A stretch of 64,000 bases of DNA, taken from assembly GCF_024029895.1 (NCBI RefSeq), contig NZ_CP097457.1, positions 372,001-436,000 of the forward strand, in the 5' to 3' direction. Below are positions 10,154 to 19,938 of the stretch, piece by piece. Below the pieces are notes generated by a model. The model had not been told where the DNA came from. It ran no database searches and saw nothing but the letters and a program-made list of their open reading frames with translations. Numbering within the stretch: the first letter of the stretch is position 1; every line of letters starts with the position of its first letter. This stretch comes from Buchnera aphidicola (Periphyllus lyropictus). Its GTDB lineage: Bacteria; Pseudomonadota; Gammaproteobacteria; Enterobacterales; Enterobacteriaceae. A program made the position numbers and the translations under genes.

Positions 10154-10668
10154 ATATTTCTCAAAAAATTAAACTATATTTATATTTCATATATTTTTAT
10201 TAAAAAATTTTAATAAAAATATAAATTTTTGTATAAAAATTGTTGAATAAAAAATTAAAAAGATTTATTAAAAAAAAATTCTTATAATATAATTTAAAAA
10301 TACTTTCTTAATTTTTTTTAAAATTTTTAATTTAATTATTAATTTTATTTGAAAAAAATTATCCAATCAAATTATTAAAAAATAAATTAAATACATAATT
10401 TAATAAAAAATAAAAAATTTTATATTTAAAAAATTAATTTTATTTATTTATTATATATTATATATAATAAATTTTAATTTATATTTCAAAATAATTCTAA
10501 TGAAAATAAATAAAAGATTAATTTTAAATAAAATAAAAAAATTTAATTTATTAAATATTTAAATAATAAGTTATTATATAAAAAAATAAAATTTTATAAA
10601 ATTAAAATTAAAAAAAAATATCTTTAAAATTAATTTAAAAAAAACTATAAAATATTAGAGAATAAAGT
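10154..10668. other. gene-free interval upstream of degP and ilvI
   Basis: 515 bases, almost all A/T, between the divergent degP and ilvI genes. It must hold both promoters, and TATAAT-like strings occur (for example 10283-10288), but in this composition none can be singled out. I see no gene remnant. A 20-codon ATG frame at about 10500 is no better than chance. Confidence 0.5.
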
Positions 10669-12387
10669 ATGAAAATGTTTTCTGGAGCTGAAATGGTTGT
10701 AAAATCATTAATTGATCAAGGAGTAAAACATATTTTTGGATATCCTGGAGGATCAGTATTAGAAATATATGATGTTCTAAATAAAATGAAAAAAAAAATT
10801 CAACATATTTTAGTTAGACATGAACAAGCAGCTACACATATGGCAGATGGATACTCAAGATCAACAGGAAAAGTAGGTGTAGTATTAGTGACTTCAGGAC
10901 CAGGAGCAACAAACGCAATTACTGGTATTGCAACAGCTCATATGGATTCTATTCCTATGATTATTCTTTCAGGACAAGTAGATTCAAAATTAATTGGATA
11001 TGATTCGTTTCAAGAATGCGACATGATAGGAATTTCTAGATCTATTGTAAAACATAGTTTCTTAATAAAAAAGACTCAAGACATACCTTTAATAATAAAA
11101 AAAGCTTTTTGGATAACTTCTACAGGAAGACCAGGACCAGTTGTAATAGATTTACCAAAAAATATTTTAACTCCAAATAAAAAAAAACCTTATATCTGGC
11201 CTAAATATATTCATATTCCTTCTTATAAGCCTTATAAAAAAGTTAAAAAAAATTTAATTAAAAAAGCTTTCAAAAAAATATATAAATCAAAAAAACCAAT
11301 AATATATATTGGAGGAGGTATAATTAATTCTAATAGTCATAAAGAAATAAAATTTTTTGCTGAAAAATTAAATATTCCTGTTACAACTTCTTTAATGGGA
11401 TTAGGAGGATTTCCAGGAACACATAAACAAAATTTAGGAATGTTAGGAATGCATGGAACATATACAGCAAATATGAGCATTCATAATTCTGATTTAATTC
11501 TTGCTTTAGGTGTAAGATTTGATGATAGAACTACAAATAATGTAAAAAAATATTGTCCAAATTCTAAAATTATACATGTAGATATAGATCCAACTTCTAT
11601 TTCTAAAACTATTTTAGCAAATTTATCAATTATTGGTGATTTAAAAATAATTTTAAAAAAAATGAATAAAATTTTAATAAAAAAAAAAATTACTTATTCA
11701 AATAAAAAATTAAAAAATTGGTGGAAAAAAATTTTAAAATGGAAAAATAAAAATATACTAAAAAATGAAAAAAAAACAAAAAAAATAAAATCTAAAAATG
11801 TAATTCAAATAATTAAAAAATTAACTAAAGGAAAATTTTATATTACATCTGATGTAGGTCAACACCAAATGTTTACTGCATTATATTATTTATTTGATAA
11901 ACCTAGAAGATGGATTAATTCAGGAGGATTAGGAACTATGGGATTTGGATTTCCTGCAGCTTTAGGAGTAAAAATTGCATTACCAAAAAAAAATATAATT
12001 TGTATTACTGGTGATGGAAGTATTCAAATGAATATTCAAGAATTATCTACAGCTATGCAATATAAATTACCTATAATAATAATAAATTTAAACAATAGTG
12101 CTTTAGGAATGGTTAAACAATGGCAAGATATAATATATTCAGGAAGACATTCAAATTCATATATGAAATCTCTTCCTAACTTTATTAAATTAGTTGAATC
12201 TTATGGACATATAGGAATAAAAATAAAAAAAAAAGAAGAACTAAAAAAAAAAATAAAAAAAGCTTTATTTTATTTATCAAAAAAAAAACTTGTATTTGTG
12301 GATATTATAATTGATCAATCTGAACATGTTTATCCTATGCAAATAAAAGGAGGAGGAATGAATGATATGCAATTTAAAAAAAAATAA
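10669..12387 (+). CDS. ilvI: acetolactate synthase III large (catalytic) subunit
   Basis: Thiamine-diphosphate enzyme that makes acetolactate or acetohydroxybutyrate, the first common step to valine, leucine and isoleucine. The 572 residues match the length of E. coli IlvI (574). The catalytic Glu52 lies in [13 protein letters not shown]. The ThDP/metal motif starts GDGS at 448-451 and continues to NLNN. The [14 protein letters not shown] FAD-region block is also present. The C-terminus [10 protein letters not shown] is conserved and overlaps the start of ilvH. Confidence 0.97.
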   Translation: MKMFSGAEMVVKSLIDQGVKHIFGYPGGSVLEIYDVLNKMKKKIQHILVRHEQAATHMADGYSRSTGKVGVVLVTSGPGATNAITGIATAHMDSIPMIILSGQVDSKLIGYDSFQECDMIGISRSIVKHSFLIKKTQDIPLIIKKAFWITSTGRPGPVVIDLPKNILTPNKKKPYIWPKYIHIPSYKPYKKVKKNLIKKAFKKIYKSKKPIIYIGGGIINSNSHKEIKFFAEKLNIPVTTSLMGLGGFPGTHKQNLGMLGMHGTYTANMSIHNSDLILALGVRFDDRTTNNVKKYCPNSKIIHVDIDPTSISKTILANLSIIGDLKIILKKMNKILIKKKITYSNKKLKNWWKKILKWKNKNILKNEKKTKKIKSKNVIQIIKKLTKGKFYITSDVGQHQMFTALYYLFDKPRRWINSGGLGTMGFGFPAALGVKIALPKKNIICITGDGSIQMNIQELSTAMQYKLPIIIINLNNSALGMVKQWQDIIYSGRHSNSYMKSLPNFIKLVESYGHIGIKIKKKEELKKKIKKALFYLSKKKLVFVDIIIDQSEHVYPMQIKGGGMNDMQFKKK

Positions 12388-12619
12388 AAAAAAAAATATT
12401 CTATCTATTTTATTAGAAAATGAATATGATTCTTTATTTAAAGTAATAGGAGTATTTTCCCAAAGAGGATATAATATAAAAAGTATGACTATGAATCCAA
12501 CAAAAAAAAAAAATTTATTATGTATTATAATAAAAACTATAGGAACAAAAAAATATATAAAAAAAATTATTCAACAATTGAAAAAATTAATTAATGTATA
12601 TAAAATTAAAAAAATTTAA
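12362..12619 (+). CDS. ilvH: acetolactate synthase III regulatory subunit, ACT domain only
   Basis: Small subunit that activates IlvI and in E. coli mediates valine feedback. It overlaps ilvI by 26 bases and has a strong AGGAGGAGG ribosome-binding site. The protein starts with a lysine-rich leader, then the conserved [18 protein letters not shown] and [10 protein letters not shown] blocks of the N-terminal ACT domain. It stops at residue 85, whereas E. coli IlvH has 163. The entire C-terminal domain is missing and I find no clear frame-shifted copy downstream. The size resembles the single-ACT subunit IlvM. It could be functional and valine-insensitive, or a decaying gene. Confidence 0.9.
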   Translation: MICNLKKNKKKNILSILLENEYDSLFKVIGVFSQRGYNIKSMTMNPTKKKNLLCIIIKTIGTKKYIKKIIQQLKKLINVYKIKKI

Positions 12620-12891
12620 AAAAATATATTATTATAGAAATATTTCTAATAAATATTTTAAATAAAAAAATTTAAAAATTTTAAAAAAAAAAAAAAAAAT
12701 GGAAAAAAATATATTAAATTATAAAAAAAAAATATATTATAAAACTTTAAAAAACAAAAATAAAATTAATAAATTTGTAAAAAAAAATAAAAACTAAGAA
12801 AGATAATAGAAATTTAGAGATTAAAAAAAATTAAAATATCTAAAAAATAAAAATTCTTATAAATCATTATTAAAAAATTATAAATATAAAA

Positions 12892-13815
12892 ATGCATATT
12901 CCAGTACTACTTAAAAAATCAATTAAATCTTTAAAAATAAAAAAAAATGGAATTTATATAGATACAACATTTGGATTTGGGGGACATAGTAAAGAAATTT
13001 TAAAAAAAATAAATAATTATGGAAAATTATATTCAATTGACAGAGATCCATTTTCTATAAAAATAGCAAAAAAAATAAAAGATAAAAGATTTAAAATTAT
13101 ACATGGATTATTTTCAAATATTAAAAAATATTGTAAAAAATATAATATTTTAAAAAAAGTTAATGGGATAATTATGGATTTAGGAATGTCTTCTATGCAA
13201 TTAAATAATAAAAATAGAGGTTTTTCTTATAAAAAAAACGGTCCACTAGATATGAGAATGAATCAAAAAAATGGAATTTCAGCATCAGAATGGTTAATTA
13301 AAACAAAAGAAAAAAAATTATCTTATATATTAAAAAAATATGGAGAAGAAAGATATCATAAAAAAATTGCTTTTAATATCATTAAAAATATGAAAAAAAA
13401 ACCTATCAAAAAAACATGTCAACTTTCTAAAATAATATTAAATTCTACTCCATATTATAAAATAAGTTCTGCAAAAAAAACTTTTCAAGCTATTAGAATT
13501 AAAATTAATAACGAATTAAAAGAACTAAAAAAATTTTTAAAAAAAGTATTAAATGTTTTAGCTCCAAAAGGTAGATTATCCATTATTAGTTTTCATTCTT
13601 TAGAAGATAGAATAGTAAAAAAATTTATGTTTAATTATAGTAGAAAATTTCCAAATTTGCCAAGTTCTATTCCATTAACAGAAAAAGAACTAAAAAAAAT
13701 TAATCAAAAAAAAAAGAAAATAAAAATTTTTAAAAAAATTATACCCGATAAAAAAGAAATTTTAAAAAATTACCGATCTAGAAGTGCAATATTAAGAACT
13801 TTAAAATTAAAATAA
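12892..13815 (+). CDS. rsmH: 16S rRNA m4C1402 methyltransferase RsmH
   Basis: SAM-dependent N4 methylation of cytosine 1402 in 16S rRNA (also called MraW). The 307 residues start MHIPVLLKKS and carry the SAM-site block YIDTTFGFGGHSKEIL at about 23-38. GIIMDLGMSSMQL follows, then the C-terminal SIISFHSLEDRIVKKF motif. It lies at the position of the first genes of the dcw cluster. The following genes of that cluster (ftsL to ftsQ) are gone, so it stands directly before ftsA. Confidence 0.96.
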   Translation: MHIPVLLKKSIKSLKIKKNGIYIDTTFGFGGHSKEILKKINNYGKLYSIDRDPFSIKIAKKIKDKRFKIIHGLFSNIKKYCKKYNILKKVNGIIMDLGMSSMQLNNKNRGFSYKKNGPLDMRMNQKNGISASEWLIKTKEKKLSYILKKYGEERYHKKIAFNIIKNMKKKPIKKTCQLSKIILNSTPYYKISSAKKTFQAIRIKINNELKELKKFLKKVLNVLAPKGRLSIISFHSLEDRIVKKFMFNYSRKFPNLPSSIPLTEKELKKINQKKKKIKIFKKIIPDKKEILKNYRSRSAILRTLKLK

Positions 13816-13825
13816 AAATTTTTAA

Positions 13826-13939
13826 ATGTATTTAAAAAAAATTCATATATTTAAATTTAAAAAAAACATAATTAATAAAATTAGTGATATACAAAATAAA
13901 ATAAAAAGTTCTTATTATTATAATGAAAATTTGAGTTAA
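13826..13939 (+). other. short open frame at the site of the lost mur/fts genes
   Basis: A 37-codon ATG frame beginning MYLKKIHIFKFKK fills most of the 139 bases between rsmH and ftsA. I do not recognise it. By position it could be the fused ends of two deleted dcw-cluster genes (for example ftsL and ftsQ), but no residue pattern supports that, and open frames of this length are common in A-rich DNA. Confidence 0.15.
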
Positions 13940-13954
13940 CAATGAGCTAAAATA

Positions 13955-15217
13955 ATGATAAATTGTACAAACAAAAAACTTATAGTTGGTTTAGAAATTG
14001 GAACCACAAAAGTTGCTTCTTTAGTAGGAGAAGTTTTTCCAAATGGAGAAATTAATGTACTTGGATTAGGAAATTGTCCTTCTAAGGGAATAAATAAAGG
14101 TGATATTAATGATTTAGAATCAATTATTAAATGCATAAAAAAATCTATTAAACAAGCTGAAGATATGTCTAATCATAAAATATATGCAATTAATTTAGCC
14201 TTTTCTAATCAATATATTAATTATAAAAACGAAATTGGAATGGTTTCAATTAATAAAGAAGAAATTACAAAAAAAGATATAAAAAAAGTAATAAAAACAG
14301 CAAAATCTGTTAGAATTAATGATAAATTTCATATTTTACATATTGTTCCACAAGAATATATTATTGATGAAAAAAAAGGAATTGAAAATCCATTAGGATT
14401 ATCAGGAATAAGAATGCAAGCAAAAGTGCATTTAATAACTTCTAATTATAATATAGAAAAAAATATCATTAAAGCAGTAAAAAGATGTAAGTTAAGAGTA
14501 GATAAAATAGTATTTTCAGGATTAGCATCAGGAAAAGCTGTTTTAACAGAAGAAGAAAAAAAACTAGGTGTATGTATGATTGATATAGGAGGAGGAACAA
14601 TTGATGTTTTAATATATATTGAAGGATCCCTTCAACATAGCCAGGTTATACCTTATGCAGGAGATATTATTACTAACGATATATCATATGCTTTCTCTAC
14701 TCCTACATCTGATGCTGAATATTTAAAAGTAAAATATGGATGTGCTTCAAGTTTTTTACAAGATAATTTAAATCATATTAAAATTACAAAATCAACTAAT
14801 AATGAATCAAAAATATTAAATCAAGAAAAATTAACAGAAGTAATTGAATTAAGATGTTTAGAACTTTTAGAAATAGTAAATAATCAAATTTTAAACTTAC
14901 AAAAAAAACTTAAAAAAAAAGGTCGTAAATATCGTTTAAATAGCGGAATAGTCTTAACTGGAGGAGTATCAAAAACAAAATTCTTTACTGATTGCGCTGA
15001 AAGAATATTTCAAATGCAAGTTCGAATTGGATGTGCTAGAAATATCACTGGATTAATTAATCATGTAAAAACTCCTGAATATTCTACTGTAATCGGATTA
15101 TTACATTTTAAAAATAAAAATACATCAAAAAAAAATGAGATTTTTTGTAAAAAAAAGAACTGGTTATATTCAATTAACCGTTGGTTTAATATATATAAAA
15201 TATTAAAATTAAAATAA
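13955..15217 (+). CDS. ftsA: cell division protein FtsA
   Basis: Actin-like ATPase that tethers FtsZ to the inner membrane. The 420-residue length equals that of E. coli FtsA. Visible are the phosphate-1 loop VGLEIGTTKVASLVGEV near 10-26, the second phosphate motif CMIDIGGGTIDV near 207 and the adenosine-site GIVLTGG. The C-terminus keeps an amphipathic membrane-binding helix of the type WLYSINRWFNIYKILKLK. It is followed by ftsZ after 54 bases, so the pair probably forms one transcript. Confidence 0.97.
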   Translation: MINCTNKKLIVGLEIGTTKVASLVGEVFPNGEINVLGLGNCPSKGINKGDINDLESIIKCIKKSIKQAEDMSNHKIYAINLAFSNQYINYKNEIGMVSINKEEITKKDIKKVIKTAKSVRINDKFHILHIVPQEYIIDEKKGIENPLGLSGIRMQAKVHLITSNYNIEKNIIKAVKRCKLRVDKIVFSGLASGKAVLTEEEKKLGVCMIDIGGGTIDVLIYIEGSLQHSQVIPYAGDIITNDISYAFSTPTSDAEYLKVKYGCASSFLQDNLNHIKITKSTNNESKILNQEKLTEVIELRCLELLEIVNNQILNLQKKLKKKGRKYRLNSGIVLTGGVSKTKFFTDCAERIFQMQVRIGCARNITGLINHVKTPEYSTVIGLLHFKNKNTSKKNEIFCKKKNWLYSINRWFNIYKILKLK

Positions 15218-15271
15218 ATATTTAAATTATAAGAAAAAATTTTTATAAATCATCAATCGGAGAATATTTAC

Positions 15272-16420
15272 ATGTTTGAACCAGTAGAAGTAAGTAGCGA
15301 TGCAGTTATTAAAGTTATAGGAATTGGTGGAGGAGGTGGTAATGCTGTTGAACATATGGTAAAAGAAAAAATTGAAGGAGTAGAATTTTTTGCAATAAAT
15401 ACTGATGCTCAAGCATTAAAAAAAATAGAAGTTAACCAAATTATTCAAATTGGAACAAACGTTACAAAAGGATTAGGAGCAGGAGCAAATCCTGAAATTG
15501 GAAAAACTTCAGCTGAAGAAGATAAAGAACTTCTTAAAACAGCTTTAGAAGGTTCAGATATGATTTTTATCGCTGCAGGAATGGGTGGAGGAACAGGTAC
15601 TGGAGCAGCTCCTGTAGTAGCTGAAGTTGCAAAATCGTTAGGAATATTAACAGTAGCTGTAGTCACTAAACCTTTTCATTTTGAAGGTAAAAAAAGAATG
15701 TTATGTGCTGATCAAGGAATTTTAGAATTATCAAAATATGTAGATTCTTTAATAATCATTCCAAATGATAAATTATTAAAAGTACTAAACAGAGGAATTT
15801 CTTTACTTGATGCTTTTAGTGCAGCTAATAATGTATTAAAAGGAGCAGTACAAGGTATTGCAGAATTAATTACTCGTCCAGGATTGATGAATGTAGATTT
15901 TGCTGATGTTAGAACAGTAATGTCAGAAATGGGATATTCAATGATGGGAACAGGAATTTCTTCTGGAGAAAATAGATCAGAAGAAGCTGCAGAAATAGCT
16001 ATTTCCAGCCCTTTATTAGAAGATGTGGATTTATCAGGAGCAAAAGGAGTATTAGTAAATATTACAGCCGGAATGAACTTAAGATTAGATGAATTTGAAA
16101 TAGTTGGAAACACAATTAGAGAATTTTCTTCTGATAATGCTACTGTAGTAATTGGAACATCTTTAGATCCAGATATGAATGATGAATTAAGAGTTACAGT
16201 AGTTGCTACAGGAATAGGATTAGAAAAACAAATAGAAATAAATTCAAATAATAAAAATAAACCAATAAAAAATATACTGAATGATTATCGATATAAAAGA
16301 AATCATTCATTAAGTTTTTCAAAAAAAAAAGTAAATAAAACATATCAAAATAAAGAAAAAAATAAATTTAAAAAAGAAAAATCATATTTAGATATTCCAA
16401 CATTTTTAAGAAAAAAATAG
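15272..16420 (+). CDS. ftsZ: cell division GTPase FtsZ
   Basis: Tubulin-like ring-forming GTPase. The tubulin signature GGGTGTG is at 105-111 and the T7 catalytic loop [11 protein letters not shown] is near 207. The conserved C-terminal tail [10 protein letters not shown], which binds FtsA, is intact at the end of a lysine/asparagine-rich linker. Length 382 against 383 in E. coli. Its codons include more G and C than its neighbours, as expected for a strongly constrained protein. An AATCGGAG ribosome-binding site precedes the ATG. Confidence 0.98.
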   Translation: MFEPVEVSSDAVIKVIGIGGGGGNAVEHMVKEKIEGVEFFAINTDAQALKKIEVNQIIQIGTNVTKGLGAGANPEIGKTSAEEDKELLKTALEGSDMIFIAAGMGGGTGTGAAPVVAEVAKSLGILTVAVVTKPFHFEGKKRMLCADQGILELSKYVDSLIIIPNDKLLKVLNRGISLLDAFSAANNVLKGAVQGIAELITRPGLMNVDFADVRTVMSEMGYSMMGTGISSGENRSEEAAEIAISSPLLEDVDLSGAKGVLVNITAGMNLRLDEFEIVGNTIREFSSDNATVVIGTSLDPDMNDELRVTVVATGIGLEKQIEINSNNKNKPIKNILNDYRYKRNHSLSFSKKKVNKTYQNKEKNKFKKEKSYLDIPTFLRKK

Positions 16421-16600
16421 TATTTTATAATATAAATTATTTAATAAAATAATATATTTATAAATTTAAATAATAATTTTCTTAATACTTTTAAAAAATA
16501 AAATTTTTTAAAATATATTATTTGATTTAATAAATTTTATAAAAAATTCAAAAAAAAATCAAATATTTATATAATTAAAAATTTTTAAAGGTTTAAAAAA

Positions 16601-16945
16601 ATGGAAAATAATTTTAAATATAAATTTAAATTAACTAAATCCGCTATTAATAAAATAAAAAAATTAATAAATAAAAAAAAAAACAAAAAAAAAAAATTTA
16701 GAATATACGTTACAGGAGGAGGATGTAGCGGATTTCAATATGGATTTAAATTTGAAAAAAAAAATAAATTACATGACGTAATTATAAAAAATAAAAAAAT
16801 AAAAATTATAATCGATCCGATTAGTATTCAATATTTAAAAGGAGGAAAAGTAGATTATATAGAAAATCTAAACGGATCTAAATTTATTATTAAAAATCCT
16901 AATGCAAAATCAACATGTAGTTGTGGAGCATCATTTAATACATAA
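16601..16945 (+). CDS. erpA: A-type iron-sulfur cluster carrier ErpA
   Basis: Delivers Fe-S clusters to apo-proteins, including respiratory enzymes such as the NADH dehydrogenase encoded at the right of this window. The 114-residue length equals that of E. coli ErpA. The three cluster-binding cysteines stand at 42 (GGCSGF), 106 and 108 (CSCG), the same positions as in E. coli. The central part is lysine-rich. It is convergent to lpd. Confidence 0.95.
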   Translation: MENNFKYKFKLTKSAINKIKKLINKKKNKKKKFRIYVTGGGCSGFQYGFKFEKKNKLHDVIIKNKKIKIIIDPISIQYLKGGKVDYIENLNGSKFIIKNPNAKSTCSCGASFNT

Positions 16946-17148
16946 AAATTAAATATAAAAAATTAACATATAAAAAATAAAAAAAAAGTGAAAAAAAATT
17001 ATAAATTTATAAAAAATAAAATTTTTTTAAATATTTAAATTAAAAAATAAAAAATTTAAAAAATATTATTTTTTAATAAAAATTAAATATAAATAATTTA
17101 GAAAAAAATTTTTATTTAATTTAGAAAATTATATTTATATTAATAATC

Positions 17149-17187
17149 TTTGATGTTATGTATAATTTATTAATTCATAACATCAAA
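17149..17187. terminator. hairpin between convergent erpA and lpd
   Basis: A perfect 12-bp inverted repeat: TTTGATGTTATG at 17149-17160 and its complement at 17176-17187, with a 15-base loop. It lies 18 bases past the lpd stop and about 200 past erpA. Neither side has a long T run outside the stem, so it may act as an RNA 3'-end stabiliser or a weak terminator, mainly for the aceEF-lpd transcript. Confidence 0.5.
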
Positions 17188-17204
17188 AAATAAAAAATTA
17201 TTAT

Positions 17205-18614
17205 TTAAAAATTTAATAAATCAGTAATTGTTCTATCAACAATTTTCGATGCAGAATTAATAGATTCATATAAAGTTGGATGTGCATGCATAGTTAAAGA
17301 AATATCAGTAACATCACATCCCATTTCTATAGCTAAAGAAATTTCTCCTAATAATTCTCCAGCGCTTCTTCCAACTACTGATCCTCCAATAATTTTTTTT
17401 GTAGTTTTATTATATATTAATTTTGTCATACCTACAGAAGAATTAGAAACAGCAGCTCGACCTAAAGCGCTCCAAGGAAAAACTGATACTAAATATTCAA
17501 TATTTTTTAATTTTGCTTCTTTTTCAGTTATTCCAACCCAAGCAACTTCAGGATCTGTATAACAAATATTTGGTATTATTGTTGTATCAAAATAATGATT
17601 TTTTCCAGATATTACTTCTGCAGCAAGATGTCCTTCATAAATTCCTTTATGAGCTAACATAGGATTACCTGAAACATCTCCAATAGAAAATATATTTTTT
17701 ATATTTGTTCGACATTGATTATCTGTTAAAATAAAATTTTTTCTATCTAAATTAAGATCTATATTATGTAAATTTAAAGAACTAACGTTAGGAGAACGCC
17801 CTATAGAAATTAAAATTACATCATATTTAAATTTTTTTAACTGATCTTTAATTTTTATTTGAACACAAAGATTTTTTTTTGAAAAATCTATATTTTCTAC
17901 ACAAGCATTTAAAATTAAATTAAATTTGTTTTTAATAGAATTTATAAAAAATGAACTAACATCTATATCTAATGTTGGAAAAATAGAACTAGAATTTTCT
18001 ATAACATCTACATTAGAACCTAAAGCACTATAAACAGTAGCCATTTCTAAACCTATTACACCTCCTCCAATTATTAACATTTTATTAGGAATAAAAGGAA
18101 TATTTAATGCATCTGTAGAATACCAAATTCTTTTATCATTTGATTTAATACAAGGAAATTTAATAGGACTAGAACCTGATGCAATTACAGCATTTTCAAA
18201 ATTTATTTCAAAAGAATCATTATTTGAAGATAACATTTTTATTTTTTTTTTATTAATAAAAGATGCTTTTCCATGTAAAACTTTTACTTTTCTTTTTTTT
18301 GCTAAAATATTTAAACCAGAATTCATTTTTAAAATTATATCTTTTTTCCAAGAATGAATTTTATTTATATTAAATTTTGGTTTATTAGTAAAAATATCTA
18401 ATTTAAAAAATTCTTTATATTCTTCTAATACTTTTGAAAAATGCAATAAAGCTTTTGAAGGAATACACCCAACATTTAAACAAACACCACCTAAAACTAA
18501 ATTTTTTTCAATTAAAACAGTTTTTATTCCTAAATCTGAAGCTCTAAAAGCAGCTGAATAACCAGCTGGACCTCCACCTATTACAACTAAACTCGTACTA
18601 ATAAATTTATTCAT
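17205..18614 (-). CDS. lpd: dihydrolipoamide dehydrogenase (E3)
   Basis: FAD enzyme that reoxidises lipoyl groups of the pyruvate (and 2-oxoglutarate) dehydrogenase complex and makes NADH. I start at the ATG with first base 18614 (469 residues). An upstream in-frame TTG overlaps the likely GGAT ribosome-binding site and would add only four residues. The FAD motif VVIGGGPAGYSAAF, the redox pair Cys45/Cys50 in GGVCLNVGCIPSK, the NAD-site IGGGVIGLEMA and the C-terminal catalytic HAHPTLYES are present. It is the third gene of aceE-aceF-lpd. Confidence 0.96.
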   Translation of the reverse strand: MNKFISTSLVVIGGGPAGYSAAFRASDLGIKTVLIEKNLVLGGVCLNVGCIPSKALLHFSKVLEEYKEFFKLDIFTNKPKFNINKIHSWKKDIILKMNSGLNILAKKRKVKVLHGKASFINKKKIKMLSSNNDSFEINFENAVIASGSSPIKFPCIKSNDKRIWYSTDALNIPFIPNKMLIIGGGVIGLEMATVYSALGSNVDVIENSSSIFPTLDIDVSSFFINSIKNKFNLILNACVENIDFSKKNLCVQIKIKDQLKKFKYDVILISIGRSPNVSSLNLHNIDLNLDRKNFILTDNQCRTNIKNIFSIGDVSGNPMLAHKGIYEGHLAAEVISGKNHYFDTTIIPNICYTDPEVAWVGITEKEAKLKNIEYLVSVFPWSALGRAAVSNSSVGMTKLIYNKTTKKIIGGSVVGRSAGELLGEISLAIEMGCDVTDISLTMHAHPTLYESINSASKIVDRTITDLLNF

Positions 18615-18675
18615 ATTAATATCCAAAATTTAAAATTATAAATCAGTACTTGTTAAAAAATTTAAAAAATATTAT

Positions 18676-19929
18676 TTATATAATTATTTTATAAAAATTT
18701 GATAAATTCTCATTTAAATTTTTTATAAAAATTGCTCCATCAACTCCATTAATTACTCTATGATCATAAGATAAAGATAAAGGTAGTAATAATCTTGGAA
18801 CAAAACGATCTTTTTTCCAAATTGGTTCTATTTTTGATCTAGAAACTCCTAATATTGAAACTTCAGGACAATTTATTATAGGAGTAAATTCATTTCCTCC
18901 AAAACCTCCAAGGTTAGATATAGTAAAACTTCCTTGAGTCATTTCGTTTAACTTTAATTTATTTTTTTGAGATTTTTTTGATAAATAAATAATTTCATTA
19001 GAAATTTCTGAAATAGATTTTTTATTTGCATTTTTTATTACAGGAACTATAATACCATTCTTAGTATTTACTGCTATTCCTATATTTATTTCTTTATTAA
19101 CAATAATTCTATCTTTTTTAGGATGTAGATAGCTATTAAATTTAGAAAATTTTAACAAATTTTTTGAAACAGCTTTAATAATAAATGTTAATAAAGTTAA
19201 TTTAATACCTAAATCAACACAATTCTTATTTATTTTTTGTCTAAAATTTTCTAATTTTGTAATATCTACTTTTTCAAATTGAGTAATATGAGGAACTTCA
19301 TTCCAATTTCTAATAAAACTTTTATTGGAAAATTGTTGAATTTTACTTAAAAAAATTACTTCTGATTTTTTATCAATAAAATTTTTATTTAATTCTGTTT
19401 TATCTTTGATTAAAAAATCTTTTTTTTTAATATTATTTTTAATATTTTTATTTAATTTTTCTAAATAATTTTTTACGTCTTCTTTTAAAATTCTATTTTT
19501 TCTTCCAGTACCTTTAATTTTTTCAATAGAAATATTAAATTTTCTACATAATCTTTTAACTGAAGGTGATGAATGAAAAAAAGAAGATATATTATTAAAT
19601 TTTTCTTTCTCTTTAGAAAATTTTATTTTTTCTTTATTTTTTTTAATATCAAATGAATCTATTAAATCATTTTTATTATTTTTCTCATTTAAATTAATAT
19701 CAGTTTTTAAAGTTAAAATAGAAGAATTATACTTAACTATATCTCCTTTTTTAACATGAATGCTATTAACTATACCTTTTTCTGGAGATGGAATTTCTAT
19801 AGAAGCTTTTTCTCCTTCAACAACAATTAATCCTTGTTCTATTGAAATTTTATCATTTATTTTTACTAAAACTTCTATCACCTCTGCTTGATCTATACCA
19901 ATATCAGGAACTTTTATACTAATATTCAT
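18676..19929 (-). CDS. aceF: pyruvate dehydrogenase E2, dihydrolipoamide acetyltransferase
   Basis: Core of the pyruvate dehydrogenase complex, transferring acetyl to CoA. Domains in order: one lipoyl domain (1-76, lipoylated Lys41 in GEKASIEIP), a lysine-rich linker, the peripheral subunit-binding domain (about 119-155, SPSVKRLCRKFN), then the catalytic domain to residue 417 with the active-site histidine in SYDHRVINGVDG (His390). E. coli AceF has three lipoyl domains and 630 residues; a single domain, as here, is known in Buchnera. It starts 9 bases after aceE. Confidence 0.96.
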   Translation of the reverse strand: MNISIKVPDIGIDQAEVIEVLVKINDKISIEQGLIVVEGEKASIEIPSPEKGIVNSIHVKKGDIVKYNSSILTLKTDINLNEKNNKNDLIDSFDIKKNKEKIKFSKEKEKFNNISSFFHSSPSVKRLCRKFNISIEKIKGTGRKNRILKEDVKNYLEKLNKNIKNNIKKKDFLIKDKTELNKNFIDKKSEVIFLSKIQQFSNKSFIRNWNEVPHITQFEKVDITKLENFRQKINKNCVDLGIKLTLLTFIIKAVSKNLLKFSKFNSYLHPKKDRIIVNKEINIGIAVNTKNGIIVPVIKNANKKSISEISNEIIYLSKKSQKNKLKLNEMTQGSFTISNLGGFGGNEFTPIINCPEVSILGVSRSKIEPIWKKDRFVPRLLLPLSLSYDHRVINGVDGAIFIKNLNENLSNFYKIII

Positions 19930-19938
19930 TTTATGCTC

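Noticed and set aside
10500-10562. 20-codon Ile/Leu/Lys frame upstream of ilvI as a possible leader peptide
   Set aside because: Ile, Leu, Lys and Asn are the expected residues of random A/T sequence; no attenuator hairpin follows, and it is more than 100 bases from ilvI.
12700-12798. 32-codon frame (MEKNILNYKKKIYY...) between ilvH and rsmH
   Set aside because: Considered as the lost IlvH C-terminal domain because EKNIL resembles the EREIM of that domain, but spacing does not fit and lysine-rich chance frames are common here.
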